Numbered from the stretch's first letter, positions 1 to 8,253 are shown. The stretch is 8,290 nucleotides of DNA from Pseudomonadota bacterium (GCA_021825225.1 JAKAIH010000098.1:1-8290); one strand, 5' to 3'. Translations and numbers: made by a program. Notes: a model not told the origin generated them from the sequence alone.

Positions 1-22
1 CGCGCGACGGGCGGCAAAACCC

Positions 23-46
23 GCTAAGATAGGCCCCGATTTTAGC
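23..46. repeat. Inverted repeat upstream of the M16 operon, possible divergent promoter or operator
   Basis: The arms GCTAAGAT (23-30) and ATTTTAGC (39-46) are inverted copies with one mismatch, which would be a G-U pair in RNA, around an 8-base GC-rich centre. The repeat ends directly before the ribosome binding site of the first gene. Each arm holds a -10-like hexamer: TAAGAT on the plus strand (25-30) and TAAAAT on the minus strand (44-39). This would suit divergent promoters, since ftsY often lies divergently upstream of this gene pair in betaproteobacteria. No good plus-strand -35 is visible because the window starts too close. It could instead be an operator or a leader hairpin. Confidence 0.4.
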
Positions 47-53
47 AGAAGGG
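47..53 (+). promoter_or_regulatory. Ribosome binding site of the first M16 gene
   Basis: AGAAGGG lies 5 bases before the ATG at 59 and is the clearest Shine-Dalgarno sequence in the window. It supports ATG 59 as the start. The GTG at 55 is in another frame, and its product does not resemble a known protein. Confidence 0.65.
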
Positions 54-58
54 TGTGA

Positions 59-1432
59 ATGAAAAACCGGATGTTTCGCTGCATGTTTTCGCTGCTTGCG
101 GCCGTCGCTGCGAGCAGCGCAGGCGCGCAGACCGGCGTGCAGGAGCGCACGCTCGCCAACGGCCTGCGCGTGATCGTCAAAGAGGACCATCGCGCCCCCA
201 CCGCCGTGCACATGGTCTGGTACCGCGCCGGCAGCATGGACGAGGTCAGCGGCATCAGCGGCGTCGCGCACGTGCTCGAGCACATGATGTTCAAGGGCAC
301 CAGGAACGTGAAAAGCGGCGAGTTCTCGCGCCGCATCGCCGCGGCCGGCGGGCGCGAAAACGCCTTCACCAACCGCGACTACACCGCCTATTTCCAGCAG
401 GTGCCGAAGGCCGCGCTGCCGCTGATGCTGCGGCTGGAGGCGGATCGCATGTCCAATCTGCTGGTAACCAAGCCCGAGTTTTCGCAGGAGATCAAAGTCG
501 TAATGGAAGAGCGGCGTCTGCGCACCGACGATCAGCCGCGCGCCCTGGTGGCCGAAGCGCTCAATGCCGAGGCCTATGTCGCCCATCCCTACCGGCGGCC
601 GGTCATAGGCTGGATGAACGATCTCGCCAACATGAGCTATGTCGACGCGCGCAATTGGTACGTGCGCTGGTACCTGCCGAACAACGCCTTCGTCGTGGTG
701 GTGGGAGACGTCAAAGCGGACGAGGTGTTCGCGCTGGCGCAGAAGTACTATGGCGCGATCAAGGCCAGGCCCTTGCCCGAGCGCAAGCCCCAGCTCGAAC
801 CGGAACAGCGCGGCGTGCGCCGCCTGGTAGTCAAGGCGCCGGCGGAACTGCCTTATCTGCTGATGGGATGGAAATGTCCGGTGCTGCGCGATGCGGACAA
901 GGACTGGCAGCCTTATGCGCTGGAGGTGCTGACCGGGGTGCTCGACGGCAACGAGTCGGCGCGGCTGAATCAGTCGCTGGTGCGCGATCATCGCCTGGCA
1001 AGCGAGGTGGGCGCGGGCTACGACACCACCGCGCGCGGACCGGGGATGTGCTTCATCGAGGGAACGCCCAGCCAGGGTCGCAGCACGGCCGAGCTGGAGG
1101 CGGGCTTGCGCGCGGAACTCGCGCGCCTGGTGCGCGACGGCGTGAGCGAGGACGAGCTTGCGCGGGTGAAGGCGCAGCTCGTGGCGACGCAGGTGTTCAA
1201 GCGCGATTCGATTTTCGGCCAGGCGATGGAGATCGGCCAGTTCGAATCCGCCGGCCTGTCTTACCGCGACATCGATCGCGTGCTCGACGGCCTGAAGGCC
1301 GTGAGCGCTGAGCAAGTGCGCGCCGTGGCGAAGCAGTATTTCGTCGACGACCAGCTCAGCGTGGGCGTGCTCGAGCCGCAGCCGCTTGACCCGGCACGAG
1401 CGCGGCCGGCGCCGCCGGCTATGGGGCATTAG
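59..1432 (+). CDS. Periplasmic M16-family zinc metallopeptidase, catalytic subunit
   Basis: This 457-residue protein is a pitrilysin/insulinase-family (M16) peptidase. Residues 1-23 form a Sec signal peptide: Lys2 and Arg4 in the n-region, a Leu/Ala core, and an AGA site before Gln24. The inverted zinc motif HVLEH is at residues 71-75 (His71, Glu74, His75). The third zinc ligand is expected about 76 residues later and falls at the Glu150-Glu151 pair. An N-terminal peptidase domain (about 30-180) is followed by the inactive-type C-terminal domain (about 190-370). The Arg/Tyr pair that usually lies in the C-terminal half of the partner subunit is incomplete: Arg309 is present but Glu316 replaces Tyr. 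The next gene supplies that pair, so the two probably form a heterodimer that degrades peptides or misfolded protein in the periplasm. The natural substrate is unknown. It is likely the first gene of an operon running to the ferredoxin gene. Confidence 0.93.
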   Translation: MKNRMFRCMFSLLAAVAASSAGAQTGVQERTLANGLRVIVKEDHRAPTAVHMVWYRAGSMDEVSGISGVAHVLEHMMFKGTRNVKSGEFSRRIAAAGGRENAFTNRDYTAYFQQVPKAALPLMLRLEADRMSNLLVTKPEFSQEIKVVMEERRLRTDDQPRALVAEALNAEAYVAHPYRRPVIGWMNDLANMSYVDARNWYVRWYLPNNAFVVVVGDVKADEVFALAQKYYGAIKARPLPERKPQLEPEQRGVRRLVVKAPAELPYLLMGWKCPVLRDADKDWQPYALEVLTGVLDGNESARLNQSLVRDHRLASEVGAGYDTTARGPGMCFIEGTPSQGRSTAELEAGLRAELARLVRDGVSEDELARVKAQLVATQVFKRDSIFGQAMEIGQFESAGLSYRDIDRVLDGLKAVSAEQVRAVAKQYFVDDQLSVGVLEPQPLDPARARPAPPAMGH

Positions 1433-1433
1433 C

Positions 1434-2765
1434 GTGGCAAGCGGCGCGAACGGCGAGGGGACAAGGCTGCAGCGGCTGATGGCCGCAGCGCTACTGTGGT
1501 TTGCCGCCGGCATGGCGCAGGCGGCGCTGCCGATCCAGCATTGGACCGCACATTCGGGTGCGCGCGTCTACTTCGTCGCCAGCCGCGGTCTGCCGATGCT
1601 GGACATCAATGTCGATTTCGATGCCGGCGGGCGCCGCGTCCCCGCCGATCGCGCCGGACTGGGCGGGCTTACCCATACGCTGCTCAGGGCGGGGTCCGCG
1701 GCGCACTCGGAACAGGAGATCGGCCGGCGCATCGCCGATGTCGGTGCGCAGCTCGGCGGCAATGTGGATCGCGATCGCTCCGGCCTCAGCCTGCGCACTT
1801 TGTCGAGCGAGCGCGAACGCACGCAGGCGCTCGCGACCTTTGCCGAAATCCTCCAGGCACCGGCATTTCCCGAAGCCGCGTTTGCACGGGAGAAGGCGCG
1901 CCTTGGCGACGCGGTCAAGGAGGACGAGACCAAGCCCGAGGCGGTCGCAAGCAGGGCCTTCTACCGGCTGCTGTATGGCGCGCATCCCTATGCGCTGGCC
2001 CCCACGCCCGAAACCGTGGCGCGCATCGAGCGCGCCGATGTCGAGAGCTTCTATCGCGCGAACTACGTCGCTGCTCGCGCCGTGGTCACCATCGTCGGCG
2101 ACGCCGACCGCGCGCTCGCCGAGCGTATCGCCGAGCAACTGACTGCGGGGCTGCCGCGCGCGGCAGGCGCGCCGGCCACGCTTGCGCCGGTGACGCCGCC
2201 ACAGAGCCAGACGCTGCGCATCGCGCATCCCGCGTCGCAAAGTCATATCCTGCTCGGCCTGCCGGCGCTGGCGCGCGGCGACCCCGATTATTTTCCGCTA
2301 CTGGTCGGCAATTACGTCCTCGGCGGCGGCGGCTTCGTTTCGCGCCTGTACCTCGAGGTGCGCGAGAAGCGCGGCTACGCCTACAGCGTCTACAGCTATT
2401 TCCTGCCGCTGGCGCAGGAAGGCCCGCTGCAAATCGGCTTGCAGACCAGGAAAGAGCAGGCCGAGGAAGCGCTGGCGCTGGTGCGCACGGTGCTGGACAA
2501 ATTTCTCGCCGGCGGGCCGAGCGCGGCGGAATTGAAGGCCGCGAAGCAGAATCTGGAAGGCGGCTTCGCGCTGCGCATAGACAGCAACCGCAAATTGCTG
2601 GAACAGGTCGCGCTGATAGGCTTCTACCGGCTGCCGCTCACCTGGCTGGACGACTTCGCCCGGCAGGTGGAGCAGGTCAGCGTGACCGAGGTACGCGCCG
2701 CGTTCGCGCGGCGCGTGCGGCCGGAGCACCTGGTGACCGTCGTCGTCGGCAGTGGCGAAAAGTAA
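1434..2765 (+). CDS. Periplasmic M16-family peptidase-like protein, non-catalytic partner subunit
   Basis: This is a second M16-family protein of about 443 residues. At the place of HxxEH it reads HTLLR (residues 81-85), so the catalytic Glu and second zinc His are lost. It keeps the substrate-binding Arg/Tyr pair of the C-terminal half (Arg310 and Tyr317 in REKRGYAY), followed by a Gly-rich stretch typical of such subunits. With the preceding gene it forms the two-gene M16B arrangement in which one subunit carries zinc and the other carries Arg/Tyr. I prefer the GTG at 1434, one base after the previous stop. It gives basic residues (Arg11, Arg14) before the hydrophobic core and an AQA cleavage site at 28-30. 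ATG 1479 would leave a 15-residue signal without positive charge. An in-frame ATG at 1386 lies deep in the upstream gene and is less likely. The 3' end overlaps rsmD by 14 bases. Confidence 0.9.
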   Translation: MASGANGEGTRLQRLMAAALLWFAAGMAQAALPIQHWTAHSGARVYFVASRGLPMLDINVDFDAGGRRVPADRAGLGGLTHTLLRAGSAAHSEQEIGRRIADVGAQLGGNVDRDRSGLSLRTLSSERERTQALATFAEILQAPAFPEAAFAREKARLGDAVKEDETKPEAVASRAFYRLLYGAHPYALAPTPETVARIERADVESFYRANYVAARAVVTIVGDADRALAERIAEQLTAGLPRAAGAPATLAPVTPPQSQTLRIAHPASQSHILLGLPALARGDPDYFPLLVGNYVLGGGGFVSRLYLEVREKRGYAYSVYSYFLPLAQEGPLQIGLQTRKEQAEEALALVRTVLDKFLAGGPSAAELKAAKQNLEGGFALRIDSNRKLLEQVALIGFYRLPLTWLDDFARQVEQVSVTEVRAAFARRVRPEHLVTVVVGSGEK

Positions 2766-3298
2766 CCAGGTCCGCATCATCGGCGGCGAATGGCGCAGCC
2801 GCCGCATCGCGTTTCCCGATCACGAGGGCCTGCGACCCAGCGCCGACCGCGTGCGCGAGACGCTGTTCAACTGGCTCGGGCAGGACCTCGGCGGCCGCCG
2901 CTGCCTGGACCTCTTTGCCGGCAGCGGCGCGCTCGGCTTCGAGGCACTATCGCGCGGCGCAGCCGGCGTGGTGATGGTCGAAAAAAGCCGCGGCGTATGC
3001 GCAGCCTTGCGCCGCAATGCCGAGCTGCTCGGGGCGAAAAACCTGCGATTGCACTGTGCGGATGCGCTAGAATTCGCCACTGCCGCGGCGGCAGATGCGG
3101 CGGCGCGTTTCGATGTGGTATTTCTCGACCCGCCATTCGCCTCGACCCTGCTGGCACAGGCGCTGCCCTTGCTGGTGCCGCTGCTGCGGCCGGGGGCGCG
3201 GGTGTACGTCGAGAGTGCCGCGGCTTTCGCGCCCTCTGGCGGCTGGCGCGTACTCAGGCACGGACGCGCCGGACAGGTGCACTACACTTTGGTGACAT

Positions 3299-3309
<11 letters not shown>
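2752..3309 (+). CDS. rsmD: 16S rRNA (guanine(966)-N(2))-methyltransferase RsmD
   Basis: RsmD methylates N2 of G966 in 16S rRNA of the small subunit, using S-adenosylmethionine. The 185-residue protein is slightly shorter than the E. coli enzyme (198). Visible motifs are the family signature around residues 28-43 ([16 protein letters not shown]), the SAM-binding motif [15 protein letters not shown] (52-65), an acidic SAM-ribose position near Glu77, and the catalytic DPPF (126-129). The start is a GTG inside the end of the preceding M16 gene, with no strong Shine-Dalgarno, which suggests translational coupling. No other in-frame start preserves the N-terminal RIIGGEWR segment typical of the family. 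The stop overlaps coaD by 11 bases. The neighbouring coaD is the usual partner in many proteobacteria. Confidence 0.95.
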
Positions 3310-4043
<734 letters not shown>

Positions 4044-4077
4044 AGCGGCCGTTCGGCCGTTCCCGGCGCAAGCGCCG
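4044..4077. terminator. Two GC-rich hairpins between convergent ferredoxin and mutM genes
   Basis: The 36-base spacer between the two convergent stop codons is almost wholly inverted repeats. The first hairpin (4044-4061) pairs AGCGGCC with GGCCGTT around a GTTC loop, including one G-U pair. The second (4064-4077) pairs CGGCG with CGCCG around CAAG. Neither strand has a T-tract, so these are not classical Rho-independent terminators. They could slow polymerase or protect 3' ends of both transcripts. Confidence 0.35.
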
Positions 4078-4079
4078 CG

Positions 4080-4904
4080 CTACTTCTGGCAGTTGGGACA
4101 ATAAAACGTGGAGCGCTGACCCTGGCGCAAGGCCCGGATGGCTGTGCCGCAGATGCGGCAGGGCAGACCGGTGCGTCCGTACACGCAATACTGCTGCTGG
4201 AAATAGCCCGAGCTGCCGTCCGAGTGGACGAAGTCGCGCAGGCTGCTGCCGCCAGCCGCCAGCGCCTGTTTCAGCGTCGACTTGACGGCGGCCGCGAGCA
4301 GCTCGCAGCGCGCGAGCGACAGGCGCGATGCCGGGGTGCGCGGATTGATGCGCGCGTGAAACAGACTTTCGTTGGCGTAGATGTTGCCTACGCCGACGAC
4401 GATGCCCGCGTTCATCAGGATAAGCTTGACCGCCGTTTTGCGCCCACGCGTGGCCGTGTGCATGAACTTTCCGGTGAACGCCTCTTCCAGCGGTTCCGCA
4501 CCCAGGCCGGCGAGCAGGGGATGGCGCGCGATGTCGCCTGCCGCCCACAGTACGGCGCCGAAGCGGCGTGGGTCGCGCAAGCGCAGCAACCTTTTGCCCA
4601 GCAGCAGGTCGAAGTGTTCATGCCGCTGCGCTTTGACTCGCGCATCCATGATGCGCAGGCTCCCCGACATGCCCAGGTGCAGGAGCAGCCATCCGTCGCG
4701 CTCGCCTGCACCGCAGTCGATGAGTATGTATTTGCCGCGGCGCTCGACGCCGGCGATACGCCGCCCGGTGACGCGCGCCGCCAGATTCGATGGTATGGGC
4801 CAGCGCAGCCTGCGCTCGCTCACGCGCACGCCGGTGATGGTTTTGCCGGTCAGGTAAGGCTCGATGCCGCGGCGCGTGATCTCGACTTCGGGGAGTTCCG
4901 GCAT
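4080..4904 (-). CDS. mutM: Formamidopyrimidine-DNA glycosylase (Fpg)
   Basis: MutM removes 8-oxoguanine and ring-opened purines from DNA and nicks the abasic site by beta,delta-elimination. The 274-residue length is normal for the family. The N-terminus MPELPEVE carries the catalytic Pro2 (exposed after Met removal) and Glu3. The conserved Lys58 lies in RRGKYIL. HLGMSG (76-81), RDPRRFG (110-116) and the helix-two-turn-helix segment [13 protein letters not shown] (170-182) follow. The C-terminal zinc finger is Cys249-x2-Cys252-x16-Cys269-x2-Cys272. The start is set by the MPELPE motif. The frame stays open far upstream, opposite the TPR gene, but that extension is not protein-like for this family. 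The gene is convergent with the ferredoxin gene and divergent from the TPR gene. No Shine-Dalgarno lies at normal distance; AAGGA is 21 bases upstream. Confidence 0.97.
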   Translation of the reverse strand: MPELPEVEITRRGIEPYLTGKTITGVRVSERRLRWPIPSNLAARVTGRRIAGVERRGKYILIDCGAGERDGWLLLHLGMSGSLRIMDARVKAQRHEHFDLLLGKRLLRLRDPRRFGAVLWAAGDIARHPLLAGLGAEPLEEAFTGKFMHTATRGRKTAVKLILMNAGIVVGVGNIYANESLFHARINPRTPASRLSLARCELLAAAVKSTLKQALAAGGSSLRDFVHSDGSSGYFQQQYCVYGRTGLPCRICGTAIRALRQGQRSTFYCPNCQK

Positions 4905-4928
4905 GGTGTTTTCGGCGGACGGTTTTCC

Positions 4929-4957
4929 TTGTACTGGCAGGCAAATATACCTAATAT
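4929..4957 (+). promoter_or_regulatory. Candidate sigma-70 promoter for the TPR-lolB-ispE cluster
   Basis: TTGTAC (4929-4934) and TAATAT (4952-4957) are separated by 17 bases, matching three and four of six consensus positions. They lie in the only AT-rich patch of the divergent spacer 4905-4988. Transcription would begin near 4964, about 25 bases before the ATG at 4989. Judged by eye only. Confidence 0.4.
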
Positions 4958-4973
4958 GTACCCCCCACGCTAA
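4944..4973 (-). promoter_or_regulatory. Candidate promoter for mutM
   Basis: On the minus strand, TATATT (4949-4944) is a five-of-six match to the -10 consensus. A weak TTAGCG (4973-4968) lies 18 bases upstream of it. Transcription would start near 4937, about 33 bases before the mutM ATG. This site overlaps the candidate plus-strand promoter, so the two could compete. The weak -35 makes the call tentative. Confidence 0.3.
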
Positions 4974-4988
4974 GCTATCAGCGCAACA

Positions 4989-6791
4989 ATGTCTTTTTCG
5001 CGTCTTTGCACTTTCCCCTTGATACGTCGGTTCCTGCTGGTGGGCCTGCTGAGCCTGACGCTTGCCGCCTGTGCGCAGCAGCAGCAGCGCCAGGCGGCGC
5101 CGGCCGCTGCGCCTGCGCCCGAACAAGCGCAGGCGGTTCAGCCTGTGCCCAAGAAGGCCGAGGCGCCGGCGGCCGTGGCCGCGCCTGCCGCCGAGGCGGA
5201 CTTGCCCAAGCAGGATCTGACCGAGGAGGTGCTGTACGAATACCTGCTCGCGGAAATCGCGGGCCAGCGCGGCGCGCTGGGATTGTCGGCACAAGCCTAT
5301 GCCGATCTGGCCAAGCGCACGCGTGATCCGCGCATCGCCAGGCGGGCGGCCGAAGTCGCTTTGTACGCGCGCATGCCCGGTGCCGCGATCGATGCCGCCA
5401 GGATATGGTATGAAGCCGAGCCCACGTCCATGCAGGCTTTGCAGACGCTGGTCAGTCTGCTGATCGGCGCCAAGCGTCAGGACGAAGCGCTGCCCTATCT
5501 GCAGAAGCTGCTCCAAGAGGAGCCGAGCGGCGACAGCTTCCTGCAGATCAACCGGATGTTCGCCAATAATCAGGACAAGGCGCTCACGCTCAAGCTGGTG
5601 CAGCAGCTGGCACAGCCCTATCCCAAGGTGGCGCAGGCGCATTTCGCCATTGCCCAGGCAGCAGCAGGCGCAGGGCAAAGCGCTCTTGCCCTGGCGGAAG
5701 TGCGCACGGCGTCCACGCTCAAGCCGGACTGGGAACTGCCTGCGCTGCTGGAGGCGCAGCTGCTGCAGCGGCAGTCGAATGCGCTCGCGCTGCAGCGCCT
5801 GGCAGGCTTCCTCGAGCATCACCCCAAGGCGCGCGAGGTGCGCCTGAGTTATGCGCGCCTGCTCGTGGCCGAGCGCAAATATACCGAGGCGCGCGCCGAG
5901 TTCCAGAATCTGTCCAAGGATTTTCCCGACAACGCGGACGTGGTGTTTGCCGTCGGCGTGCTGTCGCTGCAGCTGCAGGACTATGCGCAGGCGGAAGCAA
6001 ATTTCAAGCACTTGCTCGATCTGCCCTACCGCGACAAGAACGCGGTGCGCATGTATTTGGGACAGACCGCCGAGGAGCAGAAGAATTACCCGGAGGCTTT
6101 GCGCTGGTACGACGAAGTCACCAGCGGTGATCTGTATCTGCGGGCGCAAATGCGCTATGCGCTGGTGCTCGCCAAACAGGGCAAGCTGGACGCGGCGCGC
6201 GCCCACCTGAGGCAAGTCGATGCCGGCAGCCCCGAGGGGCGGGTGCAGCTGCTGCTGACCGAGGCGCAGATCCTGCGCGACGCCAATCGGCAGGGCGAGG
6301 CCTTCGATCTGATCGGAGGGGCATTGAAGAACATGCCCGATCAGCCGGAGCTGCTCTACGATTACGCCATGCTGGCGGAGAAAGTCGGGCGCATGGACTT
6401 GCTCGAAAGCAGCCTGAAGAAGCTGATCCGCCTGCAGCCCGACCATGCGCATGCCTACAATGCGCTAGGCTATTCGCTGGCCGACCGCAATCTGCGCCTG
6501 CCAGAGGCGCAGGAACTGATACAGAAGGCGCTGCAGCTTGCGCCGGAGGACCCGTTCATCATCGACAGCATGGGCTGGGTGCTGTACCGCCTGGGCAAGC
6601 AAAAGCAGGCCCTGGAATACCTGCGCAAGGCCTATAGCGCGCGCCCCGATCCGGAGATCGCGGCGCACCTGGGCGAAGTCCTGTGGGTCGCGGGGGAACG
6701 CGGCGAAGCCGAGAAAATCTGGCAGGAGGCGAGCAAGAAGACTCCGGACAACGACGCCCTCAACAGCACCATCAAGCGCTTCCGGCCTTAG
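4989..6791 (+). CDS. TPR-repeat outer-membrane lipoprotein, LbcA-like candidate
   Basis: This 600-residue protein starts with a lipoprotein signal: Arg13-Arg14, a hydrophobic stretch, and the lipobox LAAC with lipidated Cys28. The residue after Cys is Ala, not the Asp inner-membrane retention signal, so an outer-membrane location is likely. Residues 29-75 are a Gln/Ala/Pro-rich flexible linker. The rest is alpha-helical with tetratricopeptide repeats. The clearest are at about 282-312, 315-346, 350-379, 453-486, 487-520, 521-553 and 554-586, with weaker helical repeats in 80-280. Its place directly upstream of lolB and ispE matches P. aeruginosa PA4667 (LbcA), an outer-membrane TPR lipoprotein that brings substrates to the protease CtpA and so controls peptidoglycan hydrolases. 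The same role here is an inference from synteny and architecture. It could be a more general scaffold. The start ATG has no clear Shine-Dalgarno, but the signal peptide supports it. Confidence 0.92.
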   Translation: MSFSRLCTFPLIRRFLLVGLLSLTLAACAQQQQRQAAPAAAPAPEQAQAVQPVPKKAEAPAAVAAPAAEADLPKQDLTEEVLYEYLLAEIAGQRGALGLSAQAYADLAKRTRDPRIARRAAEVALYARMPGAAIDAARIWYEAEPTSMQALQTLVSLLIGAKRQDEALPYLQKLLQEEPSGDSFLQINRMFANNQDKALTLKLVQQLAQPYPKVAQAHFAIAQAAAGAGQSALALAEVRTASTLKPDWELPALLEAQLLQRQSNALALQRLAGFLEHHPKAREVRLSYARLLVAERKYTEARAEFQNLSKDFPDNADVVFAVGVLSLQLQDYAQAEANFKHLLDLPYRDKNAVRMYLGQTAEEQKNYPEALRWYDEVTSGDLYLRAQMRYALVLAKQGKLDAARAHLRQVDAGSPEGRVQLLLTEAQILRDANRQGEAFDLIGGALKNMPDQPELLYDYAMLAEKVGRMDLLESSLKKLIRLQPDHAHAYNALGYSLADRNLRLPEAQELIQKALQLAPEDPFIIDSMGWVLYRLGKQKQALEYLRKAYSARPDPEIAAHLGEVLWVAGERGEAEKIWQEASKKTPDNDALNSTIKRFRP

Positions 6792-6812
6792 CCAGGACGA
6801 AGCGGAAATAAA

Positions 6813-6838
6813 CCAAGAAGGCCCCGGGGGCGGGGTTT
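6813..6838 (+). other. G/C-rich hairpin in the TPR-lolB spacer
   Basis: In the 59-base gap before lolB, CCCCG and CGGGG can pair around GGGG within 6822-6835, followed by only three T residues. The T-run is too short and the stem too small for a convincing terminator. It may weaken or modulate transcription into lolB. No strong promoter or ribosome binding site is visible in the gap. Confidence 0.2.
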
Positions 6839-6850
6839 GAAATCTTCGTC

Positions 6851-7402
6851 ATGCGCTACGTATCTTTCCTCGTCTGCCTGTTGCTCGCCGGCTGCGCCAC
6901 TGTAGAACAGCAAGCGGCGCCCGCGGGGCCCATCGGCGACGCCTTCCATCTTTCAGGCCGGATAGCGGTGAAATACGAAGGCGAGGGGGCGAGCGGCAGT
7001 ATCAGCTGGCAGCACGAGCCGGCCGGCGACGATCTGTTGATCTCCACCCCATTGGGCCAGGGAGTGGCGCACATCGTGCGCAGCGGCGGCCTGGTGACCC
7101 TCACCACGTCGAACCAAAAAGTGTATCAGGCGCGCGACGTGGAGTCCCTGACCGAGCAGGTGCTGGGCTGGCGCCTGCCGCTCGCGGGCCTGCCCGACTG
7201 GGTTCGGGGCCGCGCCGCTGCCGGCGTGCCGGCGCAAACCAAGCTCGATGGCGCGCAGCGTCTCGCCGAGCTGAGGCAATCCGGCTGGTTGGTGGAGTTC
7301 CTGGCGTACAACGGCGAAAGCGGTTTGCCGGAGCGCCTGCGCTTGTCGCGCGCAGACGTGGATATCCGCCTGGTGATCGACCAATGGCGGAATACGCCGT
7401 GA
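6851..7402 (+). CDS. lolB: Outer-membrane lipoprotein LolB
   Basis: LolB is the last component of the Lol pathway: it takes lipoproteins from the periplasmic carrier LolA and inserts them into the outer membrane, being a lipoprotein itself. The 183-residue precursor is a little shorter than E. coli LolB (207). Its signal peptide ends in the lipobox LAGC with Cys15. The mature part shows the family pattern: FHLSGRIAVKY (32-42), the SWQH strand (52-55), STPLGQGVA (65-73), and LGWRLPLAGLPDWVRG (105-120). The C-terminal RLRLSRADVDIRLVIDQW (162-179) is the usual last strand pair. It is followed by ispE with an overlap, the classic lolB-ispE order of beta- and gammaproteobacteria. The start lacks a good Shine-Dalgarno and is set by the signal peptide. 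Confidence 0.95.
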   Translation: MRYVSFLVCLLLAGCATVEQQAAPAGPIGDAFHLSGRIAVKYEGEGASGSISWQHEPAGDDLLISTPLGQGVAHIVRSGGLVTLTTSNQKVYQARDVESLTEQVLGWRLPLAGLPDWVRGRAAAGVPAQTKLDGAQRLAELRQSGWLVEFLAYNGESGLPERLRLSRADVDIRLVIDQWRNTP

Positions 7403-8253
7403 ATCGCTGGGATGGGGCCTGGGCCGCGCCGGCCAAGATCAACCTGTTTCTGCATGTCATCGGGCGGCGCGCAGACGGCTATCACAGCCTGCAGACTGCT
7501 TTCCGGCTGATAGATCTGGCCGACACGCTGCGCTTCAAGCCGCGCGAGGACGGCAGGCTCACGCTCGCGCGGCCGCTGGTCGGCGTTCCGCCCGAACAGG
7601 ACTTGTGCATTCGCGCCGCCGCTTTGCTCAAGCAGGCGACCGGGCATCAGGGCGGTGTCGAAATCGAGCTCGATAAGCGCATTCCGATGGGCGGCGGGCT
7701 GGGCGGCGGCAGCTCGGACGCGGCCACTGCCCTGATCGCGCTCAACCATCTGTGGCGGCTGGGTCTGGGCCGCGCGGAATTGCAGCGGCTGGCGCTGCAA
7801 TTGGGCGCCGACGTGCCTGTGTTCGTGTTCGGCGAGAACGCGTTCGCCGAAGGCGTGGGTGAAGAACTGAGGCCGCTGGCGCTTCCGCTTGCCTGGTACC
7901 TGGTGCTGGTGCCGCCGGTGCAGGTACCGACGGCCGCCGTGTTTGCCGCTCCAGAATTGACACGGGACACAAAACCAATCAAAATGTCGGCCTTTTTCAA
8001 GGGGCTGGAACAGGGTACCCTGCGCAATGACCTCCAGCCCGTTGTGAGTAATCGCTATCCTGAAGTGGCGCACCATTTGGCCTGGCTGAGGCAGCATGCC
8101 GAGGCGCGCATGAGTGGTTCCGGCGCCTGTGTGTATGCTGAATTTTCCACTGAAGCTGCGGCACGCGCGGTGCATGCGCAGTTGCCGCAGGCGATGCGTG
8201 GCTTCGTGGTGCGTGGCTTGGAGCGTCATCCGCTGCATGAGTTGACCGAGTAG
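7399..8253 (+). CDS. ispE: 4-diphosphocytidyl-2-C-methyl-D-erythritol kinase IspE
   Basis: IspE phosphorylates the 2-hydroxyl of 4-diphosphocytidyl-2-C-methyl-D-erythritol with ATP in the non-mevalonate (MEP) pathway to isoprenoids. It is a cytoplasmic GHMP-superfamily kinase. From the GTG at 7399 it has 284 residues, almost the E. coli length (283). The N-terminal PAKINLFLHV carries the catalytic Lys13, and RADGYHSLQT follows. The ATP-binding glycine loop is PMGGGLGGGSSDAATAL (96-112). The catalytic Asp is Asp138 in GADVP. The C-terminal GHMP motif MSGSGACVYA is at 238-247. The GTG forms a GTGA overlap with the lolB stop, with GGCGGA about 8 bases upstream. An in-frame ATG at 7384 would add five residues and overlap lolB by 19 bases; it cannot be excluded. 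Confidence 0.95.
   Translation: MNRWDGAWAAPAKINLFLHVIGRRADGYHSLQTAFRLIDLADTLRFKPREDGRLTLARPLVGVPPEQDLCIRAAALLKQATGHQGGVEIELDKRIPMGGGLGGGSSDAATALIALNHLWRLGLGRAELQRLALQLGADVPVFVFGENAFAEGVGEELRPLALPLAWYLVLVPPVQVPTAAVFAAPELTRDTKPIKMSAFFKGLEQGTLRNDLQPVVSNRYPEVAHHLAWLRQHAEARMSGSGACVYAEFSTEAAARAVHAQLPQAMRGFVVRGLERHPLHELTE
7957..7985 (+). promoter_or_regulatory. Possible internal promoter within ispE
   Basis: A perfect TTGACA (7957-7962) is followed after 17 bases by CAAAAT (7980-7985), four of six matches. It lies in a short AT-rich stretch of ispE. A promoter here could serve genes beyond the window; prs, sometimes with a tRNA-Gln gene before it, usually follows ispE in relatives. The protein encoded across this stretch looks like normal IspE, so the match could be chance. 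Confidence 0.25.

Noticed and set aside
1496..2974. Plus-strand open frame of 492 codons overlapping the second M16 gene and rsmD in another frame.
   Set aside because: The product is Arg/Ala/Gly-rich with no family resemblance, whereas the other frame gives clear M16 and RsmD motifs. The same applies to the 55-1311 frame over the first M16 gene.
5060..5210. Repetitive-looking Gln/Ala/Pro-coding DNA after the TPR lipobox, considered as a tandem repeat.
   Set aside because: There is no constant repeat unit. It is a low-complexity linker of the kind commonly found after the lipidated Cys of outer-membrane lipoproteins.
4905..6452. Minus-strand open frame continuing upstream from mutM for about 1.5 kb, opposite the TPR gene.
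   Set aside because: It is the antisense shadow of a GC-rich coding gene. The translation is Leu/Gln/Arg-rich without recognisable domains, while mutM clearly begins at MPELPE (4904). The TPR reading on the plus strand has a signal peptide and repeats.
7126..8238. Minus-strand open frame of 370 codons opposite lolB and ispE.
   Set aside because: It spans two well-recognised genes on the other strand, crosses their boundary, and shows only biased composition (His/Gln/Arg-rich). Long antisense frames are expected at this GC content.
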